8,505 bases of DNA, from positions 1 to 8,505 of the forward strand of contig JBQGCF010000321.1 in the NCBI GenBank assembly GCA_052038315.1, in the 5' to 3' direction. Both the position numbers and the translations under genes were made by a program. Below, piece after piece: positions 1 to 5,550 of this stretch (the stretch's first letter is position 1; each line of letters opens with the position of its first letter). This DNA comes from Iamia sp052038315. Lineage in GTDB: Bacteria > Actinomycetota > Acidimicrobiia > Acidimicrobiales > Iamiaceae. Under the pieces are notes generated by a model. It saw only the letters and a program-made list of their open reading frames with translations, searched no databases and was not told the DNA's origin.

Positions 1-1
1 G

Positions 2-25
2 CTGGAGCGCATCCGCCCGGCCTGA
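2..25 (+). CDS. C-terminal end of an upstream gene (partial)
   Basis: An open frame enters from the left edge and reads LERIRPA before a TGA stop at 23-25. Only seven codons are visible, so no family can be named. The stop lies four bases before the methyltransferase ATG, so if this is a real gene the two are probably co-transcribed and perhaps translationally coupled. The support is this close spacing only. Confidence 0.4.
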   Translation: MERIRPA

Positions 26-29
26 CCCG

Positions 30-776
30 ATGACCGCCGGCGCCTCTCCCGTCTACGACACGATCGGGCGGGGCTACGCGGCACGGCGGCGGCCCGATCC
101 CCGCTGGGCGGCCGCCATCGCCGCCGCGGTGGGCCCGGCCCGCTCGGTCGTCAGCGTCGGTGCCGGCACCGGGTCCTACGAGCCGTCGGCGACCGTGCTG
201 GCCGTCGAGCCCTCGGCGGTGATGATCGCCCAGCGGTCGGCCGGCGCCGCCCCGGCCGTCCGGGGCGTGGCCGAGGCCCGCCCCCTGGTCGACGACTCCG
301 TCGACGTGGCCCTCGTGATCCTCAGCCTCCACCACTGGACCGACTGGCGGGCCGGGCTGGCCGAGCTGCGCCGGGTGAGCCGCCGCCAGGTCGTGCTGAC
401 CTTCGACCCCACCGCCCACGAGGGCTTCTGGCTGGTCGACGAGTACCTCCCGGAGATCGCCGACCTCCCGCTCAACCAGCCGCCCGCCCCGGACCTCGTG
501 GCCGCGGCATTGGGTGGCGGCTCCGTCGAGCCCCTGCTCGTGCCCCACGACATGGCCGACGGGGTCCTCTGGGCCGGCTGGCGCCGCCCCGAGACCTACC
601 TCGACCCCGCCGTCCTGGCCGGTGCCTCCTCGACCGCCGCCCTCCCGCCCGAAGTCCTGGCGAGAGGTGTCGACGCCCTCCGCGTCGACCTGGCCACCGG
701 CACCTGGCATCACCGCCACGCCGCCCTCCTCACCCGAGACGCCATCGACGGCGGCTTCCGCCTCGTCGTGACCTAG
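30..776 (+). CDS. Class I SAM-dependent methyltransferase
   Basis: This 248-residue protein has the size and motif order of a stand-alone class I (UbiE/COQ5-like, 'methyltransferase 11' type) enzyme that transfers a methyl group from S-adenosylmethionine to a small molecule. Motif I, the glycine-rich SAM loop, is VSVGAGTGSYE at residues 41-51. The acidic residue at the end of strand beta-2 that would hold the ribose is E60 in AVEPS. The strand-4 region reads ALVILSLHHWTDW at about residues 94-106, the usual LSLHH type. The substrate cannot be deduced: the C-terminal part (about 125-248) is divergent, with only a WRRPETYLDP stretch near 184-193. No clear Shine-Dalgarno precedes the ATG, which follows an upstream stop by four bases, so translational coupling is plausible. 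The gene ends convergently on the PIN toxin, overlapping it by four bases. The family is secure; the role is unknown. Confidence 0.85.
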   Translation: MTAGASPVYDTIGRGYAARRRPDPRWAAAIAAAVGPARSVVSVGAGTGSYEPSATVLAVEPSAVMIAQRSAGAAPAVRGVAEARPLVDDSVDVALVILSLHHWTDWRAGLAELRRVSRRQVVLTFDPTAHEGFWLVDEYLPEIADLPLNQPPAPDLVAAALGGGSVEPLLVPHDMADGVLWAGWRRPETYLDPAVLAGASSTAALPPEVLARGVDALRVDLATGTWHHRHAALLTRDAIDGGFRLVVT

Positions 777-1156
777 CGCGGTGGAGGCGGCCAAGGGAGG
801 ACGCCGACTGGCTGCTCCAGGGCGCCGACCACCCGACGGAGGTCTCGGACGTCCCCGGTGAGGATGTCGTCGTCGAGCTCTTGGGCCAGCAGGGCCAGGT
901 GGGCGTCGACGACATCGGAGGTCCCCGAGCCCCGCAACAGACGGCCGATCGCCCGCCCGTCGTCGAGCGGGTGGATCTCGACCGCCCTCAGGAACGCCGC
1001 GAGCCGGGCCTGACGAGCGCCGTCCCGCCAGACCTGGGCGACGACGGCCTCTGAGGTGTGGAGGTCCACGTCGAGCAGGTCGGTGGCCTTCGTGATCGGG
1101 TCGGCGAACCGCTCCCGACGGTCAACGGAAACGAGAACGCCGGCGTCGAGGATCAT
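773..1156 (-). CDS. VapC-like PIN-domain ribonuclease toxin
   Basis: This is a 127-residue single-domain PIN protein, the usual length for VapC toxins, which are Mg2+-dependent ribonucleases cutting tRNA or rRNA when not bound by antitoxin. All expected acidic metal-binding positions are visible: D4 in the N-terminal MILDAGVLV strand, E36 in HTSEAVVAQV, D81 and D84 in SDVVDAHLALLA, and D102 in the TGD turn before VRDLRRVV. The active site therefore looks intact. The ATG at 1156 lies inside the 3' end of the antitoxin gene (35-base overlap, different frame), and no good Shine-Dalgarno is seen, so toxin translation is probably coupled to the antitoxin, as is usual for type II pairs. The C-terminus is proline-rich (PWPPPPR), and its stop overlaps the stop of the methyltransferase. 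The target RNA cannot be inferred. The PIN assignment is strong; activity as a toxin is inferred from the neighbour. Confidence 0.85.
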   Translation of the reverse strand: MILDAGVLVSVDRRERFADPITKATDLLDVDLHTSEAVVAQVWRDGARQARLAAFLRAVEIHPLDDGRAIGRLLRGSGTSDVVDAHLALLAQELDDDILTGDVRDLRRVVGALEQPVGVLPWPPPPR

Positions 1157-1391
1157 CGAGGCTGTAGTAGTCGATCATGTACTGGACGCCCTCCGGATCG
1201 ATGGGTCCGTCCTCCTCCTCGACCATGGCGAGGTAGTCCTTCATCGCCTCGCGGCGCTTGCGGTCCTCGTCGAGGAAGCGGAGGGCAGCGCGGAGGGCTT
1301 CGGAGCGGCTGCCGTAGCGCTTGGCTGCCTTGTCGAGGATCGCCTGGTCCTCGGGCGTCAGGCGCACGGTGGTGGTGCTGGTCGCGGCCAT
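1122..1391 (-). CDS. Ribbon-helix-helix antitoxin of the PIN toxin
   Basis: This 89-residue protein is the expected partner of the adjacent PIN toxin. Residues 5-12 (STTTVRLT) fit the beta strand of a ribbon-helix-helix DNA-binding domain. PEDQAILDKAAKRY forms the first helix, and GSRSEALRAALRFLDED (27-43) the turn and second helix. The remainder (about 44-89) is charged and probably a flexible toxin-wrapping tail: acidic EEEDGPIDPEG, then MIDYYSLDD, ending in an arginine run. In this family the N-terminus binds operator DNA as a dimer and the C-terminus blocks the PIN active site. I chose the ATG at 1391 because it begins the domain directly; the open frame runs far upstream without a supported start. 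No Shine-Dalgarno is evident, and a TANNNT element lies six bases upstream, which would suit a leaderless transcript. The gene is first in the pair and overlaps the toxin by 35 bases. Confidence 0.82.
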   Translation of the reverse strand: MAATSTTTVRLTPEDQAILDKAAKRYGSRSEALRAALRFLDEDRKRREAMKDYLAMVEEEDGPIDPEGVQYMIDYYSLDDPRRRRSRFR

Positions 1392-1397
1392 GTCGGC

Positions 1398-1403
1398 ACC
1401 GTA
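1398..1403 (-). promoter_or_regulatory. Candidate -10 element of the toxin-antitoxin operon
   Basis: On the minus strand TACGGT (actinobacterial TANNNT form) lies exactly six bases before the antitoxin ATG. That is the spacing expected if the transcript starts at the ATG itself (leaderless), and it agrees with the lack of a ribosome binding site. No convincing -35 element was found, and such a short motif can occur by chance. Confidence 0.28.
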
Positions 1404-1410
1404 GCACGGA

Positions 1411-1419
1411 TGTAATACA
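1411..1419. promoter_or_regulatory. TGTAATACA palindrome, possible antitoxin operator
   Basis: TGTAATACA is a perfect inverted repeat (TGTA-A-TACA) in one of the few AT-rich spots of the window, 20-28 bases before the antitoxin ATG. If transcription starts at that ATG, the palindrome falls between the -35 and -10 positions, where binding of the ribbon-helix-helix antitoxin would repress its own operon. Short palindromic operators are typical of such autorepressors. The site is seen in the sequence; the function is inferred. Confidence 0.35.
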
Positions 1420-1429
1420 CCTGCTGAGG

Positions 1430-1560
1430 GTGGGTTTTCGCCCACGGACGGTGAAAGTGGCGGGATATCTGACAAAATCTCGGCTGTTGCCCTCCAAACG
1501 GGTGAGCGGACGCCGAACGGGTGGCTGTCACACCCACGACCCCGGGCTGGGTGGCCCGGG
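1430..1560 (+). other. Leader of the glycosyltransferase gene with small hairpins
   Basis: This is the bulk of the 195-base gap between the divergent antitoxin and glycosyltransferase genes. Three inverted repeats are visible: GTGGG/CCCAC at 1430-1434 and 1441-1445 (loop TTTTCG), GGGTG/CACCC at 1519-1523 and 1531-1535, and CCCGGG/CCCGGG at 1541-1546 and 1555-1560. Bases from about 1400 to 1500 are noticeably less GC-rich than the flanks, as expected for a promoter region. A CTGACA at 1469-1474 resembles a -35 box, but no good -10 follows at the right distance. It matches no riboswitch class that I can recognise. Confidence 0.3.
1497..1523 (+). repeat. Direct repeat AACGGGTG x2
   Basis: AACGGGTG occurs at 1497-1504 and again at 1516-1523, 19 bases apart start to start (about two helical turns), upstream of the glycosyltransferase. 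This spacing would put a regulator's two contacts on the same DNA face. Eight-base repeats can arise by chance in such GC-rich sequence, so this is only a candidate binding site. Confidence 0.25.
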
Positions 1561-1573
1561 CGAGCCGACCCGC

Positions 1574-1580
1574 AGAGGGG
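1574..1580 (+). promoter_or_regulatory. Ribosome binding site deciding the glycosyltransferase start
   Basis: AGAGGGG lies six bases before the ATG at 1587. The only alternative in-frame start seen, a GTG at 1521, has no comparable purine-rich site and would add 22 residues of non-conserved character. The ATG at 1587 is therefore preferred. Confidence 0.65.
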
Positions 1581-1586
1581 ACCACC

Positions 1587-3890
1587 ATGACCTCGACCGC
1601 GCCACCGCGCCGGCGGCGACAGATCGGTGCCGATCGCCGCCGCCAGCCCAACCCCGCCGTCCCGGCCCCGGCCAGCTCCCGGGCGCTGGCCCTCGGCCGG
1701 GTCGCCCTGGTCGTCACCGCCGTGGCCTGGGCGGCCTACGTCGTGACGATCGTCGAGCGCCAGCTCGTGGCGGCCGACGCCCTGACCCTCCGGCACGCCG
1801 TCGAGACGATCGTCTACGTCGGCATCGTCACCGCCCTCACCGCCAGCGCGGCGGCGTACCTCGTCGCCCGGCAGGGCTACCTCCGCCGCACCCGGGCCCA
1901 CACCCGCACGTCCCGGGCGGAGATCGAGGCCGACTTCGCCGAGGCGCCGCCGTCGGTGACCGTCCTGATCCCCGCCTACCGCGAGGAGCCCGAGGTCATC
2001 CGCCAGACCTTCATGTCCGCCGCCCTCCAGGAGCTCCCCGACCTGCGCGTCGTGCTGCTGCTGGACGACCCGCCGGACGTCGCCGCCGGCACCGAGGAGC
2101 ACCGCCTCCTGACCGCCGCCCGGGCCGTGCCGGTCGCGGTGGCGGCCGAGCTGGAGGAGCCGCACCTCCGCTTCGCCACGTCGCTGGAGGAGCTCGAGGA
2201 CCGGACGCCGGCCAAGCGCAAGCGGGTCACGACGACCGACCTGGAGCGCACCGCCGACGACTACGACCACGCCGCCGGCTGGCTGGCGGACCTGGCCGAC
2301 GGGTGGGTCTGCCACGACCACACCGACGACTTCTTCGTCGAGCACGTCCTCCGGGTCCTCGAGCGCGACGTCGCCGCCATGGCCACCGCCCTGCGCGCCG
2401 CCATCGAGAACCGGGCCGACGTGTCCTTCGAGCGGCTGGTGCAGCTGCGCCGCCGGCTGGTGTCGACCTTCGGGGTCGAGGCCTCGTGCTTCGAGCGCAA
2501 GCAGTACACCTCGCTGTCGCACGAGCCCAGCAAGGCCATGAACCTCAACAGCTACATCGGGCTGCTCGGCTCCTCGTACAAGGAGGAGCGGACGTCGGTC
2601 GGCACGCTCCTCCAGCCCTGCGCGGCCGACGACCCCGACGCCGCCCTCCACGTCGCCCGGCCCGGCCACCTGATCACCCTCGACGCCGACAGCGTGCTGC
2701 TGCCCGAGTACGGCCTGCGGCTCGTCCACCTGATGGGGCGGCCCGGCAACGAGCGGATCGCCGTGGCCCAGACGCCGTACTCGGCCTTCCCCGGCGCCCC
2801 GACCCGGGTCGAGCGGCTCGCCGGCGCCACCACCGACATCCAGCACATCGTCCACCAGGGCATGGCCGCCTACGACGCCGCCTTCTGGGTCGGGGCCAAC
2901 GCCGTGCTCCGGACCGAGGCGATCGAGGAGCTGCGGGTCGACGAGGACGGCGACGGCCGGCAGATCCCCCGGTTCATCAGCGATCGCACCGTCATCGAGG
3001 ACACCGAGTCGACCCTCGACCTGACGATCCGGGGCTGGTCCGTCGCCAACTACCCGGAGCGCCTGGCCTACAGCGCCAGCCCGCCCGACTTCGGCGCCCT
3101 GTGCGTCCAGCGCCAGCGCTGGGCCAACGGCGGCCTGGTGATCCTGGGCAAGCTGGCCCGTCACTGGCGGGCCAAGAAGCGCCGGGGCGAGCGCCGCCGT
3201 CCGGCCGAGCTGCTGCTGCGGCTCAACTACCTGGCCTCGATCTCGTGGGCCACCGCCGGGCTGGTGCTGCTGCTGGCCTACCCCTTCAGCACCAACCTGA
3301 TGAGCGCCCTGGTGATGGCCATCTCGGCGCCGTACTTCGTGGTGATGGCCAGCGACCTCAAGCGCTGCGGCTACAAGCACACCGACGTGTTCCGCATCTA
3401 CGGGTTCAACCTGGTGATGCTGCCGGTGAACGCGTCGGGCGTGCTCCGGTCGCTGGTGCAGGTGGTCAGCGGGCACAAGTCCGCCTTCGCCCGCACGCCG
3501 AAGGTCCGCAGCCGCTCGGTCGCCCCGGCCACCTTCGTGCTCTTCCCGTACCTGATCATGGTGCTGGCGACCATCGCCCTCCTGGCCGACGTCGACCAGG
3601 AGCGGTGGGCCCACGCCGTGTTCGCCGGTACCAACCTGGCCTTGGCCCTGCCGGCGACCATCGCCATCATCGGTCTGCGGCACTCGATCGTCGACCTGGT
3701 CCTCGGCCTGGTCGGCCTGCTCTACGCCCGGGACCGCAGCGCGGCGCCGGCCCCGACCCTCGACCCCGCCCTCGACTGGGCCGCGGTGCTGCACCACGGC
3801 TCGACCGACCGTCCCCAGGCCCCCCGGGCCCCCGCCCCCGTCGTCGACCTGTCCGAGGTCGCCGCCGCCCCCTCGATGGAGCTGGTCTGA
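1587..3890 (+). CDS. Membrane-embedded processive family 2 glycosyltransferase
   Basis: This 767-residue enzyme resembles cellulose, chitin and hyaluronan synthases (GT2), which add sugars from nucleotide donors on the cytoplasmic side and pass the chain through their own membrane channel. After an arginine-rich N-terminus come two membrane segments (about 36-55 and 73-95). The catalytic domain opens with VTVLIPAYREE (124-134) and LLLDDPPD (157-164). It also contains SKAMNLN (315-321), the DxD metal/donor site in LDADS (365-369), FWVGANAVLR (433-442), IEDTES (470-475, at the TED position) and QRQRW (508-512), the QxxRW acceptor signature of processive enzymes. Several membrane segments follow between about 549 and 713. 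FARTPK (634-639) sits where cellulose synthases carry the FxVTxK gating loop. About 150 residues separate DDPPD from SKAMNLN, far more than usual. TGATG couples this gene to the GH18 gene. The polymer made is unknown; a chitin-like glycan is inferred from the partner. Confidence 0.88.
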   Translation: MTSTAPPRRRRQIGADRRRQPNPAVPAPASSRALALGRVALVVTAVAWAAYVVTIVERQLVAADALTLRHAVETIVYVGIVTALTASAAAYLVARQGYLRRTRAHTRTSRAEIEADFAEAPPSVTVLIPAYREEPEVIRQTFMSAALQELPDLRVVLLLDDPPDVAAGTEEHRLLTAARAVPVAVAAELEEPHLRFATSLEELEDRTPAKRKRVTTTDLERTADDYDHAAGWLADLADGWVCHDHTDDFFVEHVLRVLERDVAAMATALRAAIENRADVSFERLVQLRRRLVSTFGVEASCFERKQYTSLSHEPSKAMNLNSYIGLLGSSYKEERTSVGTLLQPCAADDPDAALHVARPGHLITLDADSVLLPEYGLRLVHLMGRPGNERIAVAQTPYSAFPGAPTRVERLAGATTDIQHIVHQGMAAYDAAFWVGANAVLRTEAIEELRVDEDGDGRQIPRFISDRTVIEDTESTLDLTIRGWSVANYPERLAYSASPPDFGALCVQRQRWANGGLVILGKLARHWRAKKRRGERRRPAELLLRLNYLASISWATAGLVLLLAYPFSTNLMSALVMAISAPYFVVMASDLKRCGYKHTDVFRIYGFNLVMLPVNASGVLRSLVQVVSGHKSAFARTPKVRSRSVAPATFVLFPYLIMVLATIALLADVDQERWAHAVFAGTNLALALPATIAIIGLRHSIVDLVLGLVGLLYARDRSAAPAPTLDPALDWAAVLHHGSTDRPQAPRAPAPVVDLSEVAAAPSMELV

Positions 3891-5434
3891 TGCCCAAGAC
3901 GCGCAAGATCTCGTTCGTCCGCAGCGCCTCGGCGCTGGTCGTGATCGCCGCCGCCTCGTTCGGCGCCACCAAGGTCACCCTCCACGGGGTCGAGGAGCGG
4001 GAGCGCCGCTCGACGCAGTGGTTCGCCCCCTACGTCGACGTCACCCTCCCGCCGACCCTCGACTTCCAGGACCCCCTGGCCAACCCCAACCCCGACGTCG
4101 TCCTGTCGTTCGTGGTCGCCGATCCCGAGGACGGCTGCACGCCGTCGTGGGGCGCGGCCTACGGGTTGGAGGACGCGGCCGGCGAGCTCGACCTCGACCG
4201 CCGCATCGTCCGCCACCGCGAGCGCGGCGGTGACGTGATCGTCTCCTTCGGCGGGGTGGCCAACGACGAGCTGGCCGTGGCCTGCACCGACGTCGACGCC
4301 CTGACCGAGGCCTACGCCGAGGTCGTCGAGCGCTACGCCCTCCAGGTGATCGACCTGGACATCGAGGCGGGCGGGCTCGACGCCGAGGCGGTCCGCCGCC
4401 GGGCCCAGGCGATCGCCCGGGTCCAGGAGCGGGCGGGGGAGGAGGACCGGCGGCTCGACGTCTGGCTGACCCTCCCCGTCGCCCCGCAGGGCCTCACCGC
4501 CGAGGGGTTGTCGGTCGTCGATGCCATGCTCGCCGAGGGCGTGGACCTGGCCGGCGTCAACATCATGACGATGGAGTTCGGGGCGTCCCGGGGCGGGGCC
4601 AGCTTCGTCGACGCCTCGCTGGCCGCCGTCGACGCCACCACCGCCCAGGTCCGCACCGCCTACCGCCGGGCCGGCACCGTGCTGACCCTCGAGCAGGCTG
4701 CGGCTCGGGTCGGGGTCACGCCGATGATCGGCCAGAACGACGCCCCCGACGACCGCCTCGACACCGACGGCGCCCGCCGGCTCGTCGACGAGGCCAGCGA
4801 GCGGGGCGTCACCCGCTTCTCGATGTGGTCGCTCAACCGGGACGTCGAGTGCCCGGCCAACGTCGACCCGGCCATCGCCAACACCTCGTGCAGCGGGGTG
4901 GAGCAGGACCCGCTGGAGTTCTCCGAGATCTTCGGCGTGGTCAGCGGCCGGCCCACCGACGTGGCGCCGGTCGACGACGGGGGCAGCGACAGCGGCCGGG
5001 CCCCGGCCGTGGCCGCCCCCGGCACCGGCCCCTACGACGACTGGCGGCCCCGCCGGGAGTACGAGACGGCCACCAAGGTCGTCTGGCGGGGCCAGGTCTA
5101 CGAGGCGAAGTGGTGGAACGTCGACGCCCAGCCCGACGCCCCCGTCGACCACGAGTGGGACTCGCCGTGGCGGGTGCTCGGCCCGGTCCTCGCCAGCGAC
5201 GTCCCGCCGCCGGCGCCGGCCGCCATGCCCGAGGGCACCTACCCGGACTGGGAGCCACGCTCGATCTACGAGCCCGGCGACCGGGTCCAGCACCTGGGCG
5301 TCGGCTACCGGGCCAAGTGGTGGACCCGGGGCTTCGACCCGACCACCGACGTCGACAACGAGTGGGAGAACCCCTGGGAGCCGCTCCCGCCCACCGCCGT
5401 CCCCGCCACCCCCGCCGACCCGGACGAGGCCTGA
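3890..5434 (+). CDS. GH18 chitinase-like protein with two chitin-binding-type modules
   Basis: This is a 514-residue exported protein. Residues 12-29 form a hydrophobic segment after KTRK, a signal peptide or membrane anchor without an obvious cleavage site. Residues 45-350 match a GH18 barrel of the Pyrococcus ChiA-like type: VVLSFVVADPEDGCTPSWG (70-88), DVIVSFGG (115-122), QVIDLDIE (152-159) with E159 as probable acid/base, LTLPVAPQGL (193-202), VNIMTMEF (223-230), TPMIGQND (277-284) and SMWSLNRD (311-318). GH18 enzymes cleave beta-1,4 bonds next to N-acetylglucosamine by substrate-assisted catalysis. A Pro/Asp/Ser linker follows. Two CBM5/12-like modules then carry aromatic binding motifs: YEAKWWN (404-410) with W423 and W427, and YRAKWWT (473-479) with W492 and W496. 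The ATG overlaps the glycosyltransferase stop, so this is its outside partner, probably trimming, releasing or anchoring the polymer. The first Asp of DxxDxDxE is Gln152, common enough in divergent GH18 that activity remains likely. Confidence 0.87.
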   Translation: MPKTRKISFVRSASALVVIAAASFGATKVTLHGVEERERRSTQWFAPYVDVTLPPTLDFQDPLANPNPDVVLSFVVADPEDGCTPSWGAAYGLEDAAGELDLDRRIVRHRERGGDVIVSFGGVANDELAVACTDVDALTEAYAEVVERYALQVIDLDIEAGGLDAEAVRRRAQAIARVQERAGEEDRRLDVWLTLPVAPQGLTAEGLSVVDAMLAEGVDLAGVNIMTMEFGASRGGASFVDASLAAVDATTAQVRTAYRRAGTVLTLEQAAARVGVTPMIGQNDAPDDRLDTDGARRLVDEASERGVTRFSMWSLNRDVECPANVDPAIANTSCSGVEQDPLEFSEIFGVVSGRPTDVAPVDDGGSDSGRAPAVAAPGTGPYDDWRPRREYETATKVVWRGQVYEAKWWNVDAQPDAPVDHEWDSPWRVLGPVLASDVPPPAPAAMPEGTYPDWEPRSIYEPGDRVQHLGVGYRAKWWTRGFDPTTDVDNEWENPWEPLPPTAVPATPADPDEA

Positions 5435-5438
5435 ACCC

Positions 5439-5489
5439 CGAACTTTGAGCGCCTCACCCCGAATACCGAGGTGAGGCGCTCAAGGTTCG
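5439..5489. terminator. Long hairpin between convergent genes, bidirectional terminator
   Basis: Bases 5439-5458 and 5470-5489 are inverted repeats of 20 bases with a single mismatch (T5444 against G5484, a G-U pair in the plus-strand RNA). The inner 14 bases are a perfect match, and the loop is 11 bases. It lies five bases after the GH18 stop and faces the end of the flotillin gene. There is no T-run on either side, which is common in actinobacterial terminators. An intrinsic terminator serving both strands is the simplest reading. Confidence 0.7.
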
Positions 5490-5504
5490 CTGGCGGTGGG
5501 TGCG

Positions 5505-5519
5505 GGAGTCGCCGACTCC
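5505..5519 (-). terminator. Second small hairpin after flotillin
   Basis: GGAGTC (5505-5510) and GACTCC (5514-5519) form a six-pair stem with a three-base loop, about 31 bases past the flotillin stop on the minus strand. It could help end flotillin transcription or stabilise its 3' end. No T-run follows. Confidence 0.35.
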
Positions 5520-5550
5520 GTCGGGACGACGACCCCCGCGATCGGTGTGG

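Noticed and set aside
1521..1586. GTG start adding 22 residues to the glycosyltransferase
   Set aside because: The ATG at 1587 has a good ribosome binding site six bases upstream, whereas the GTG has none and lies in the hairpin-containing leader.
1420..1586. Cyclic-dinucleotide riboswitch upstream of the polysaccharide genes
   Set aside because: This would make biological sense, but the conserved core sequences of the c-di-GMP and ydaO-type classes could not be found in the leader.
1392..3797. Long minus-strand frame continuous with the antitoxin
   Set aside because: The sequence upstream of the antitoxin ATG is antisense to the glycosyltransferase and is low-complexity Gly/Val/Asp/His-rich. 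It has no recognisable domain.
3722..5293. 523-residue minus-strand frame opposite the GH18 gene
   Set aside because: It is Gly/Val/Arg-rich with no motif, opposite a gene with many conserved motifs; a composition artefact.
1058..5434. Apparent 1,458-residue plus-strand reading frame
   Set aside because: Only the part from the ATG at 3890 (GH18 protein) looks like protein. The earlier portion is Arg/Pro/Gly-rich out-of-frame reading of the antitoxin region and the glycosyltransferase gene, a result of high GC at third positions.
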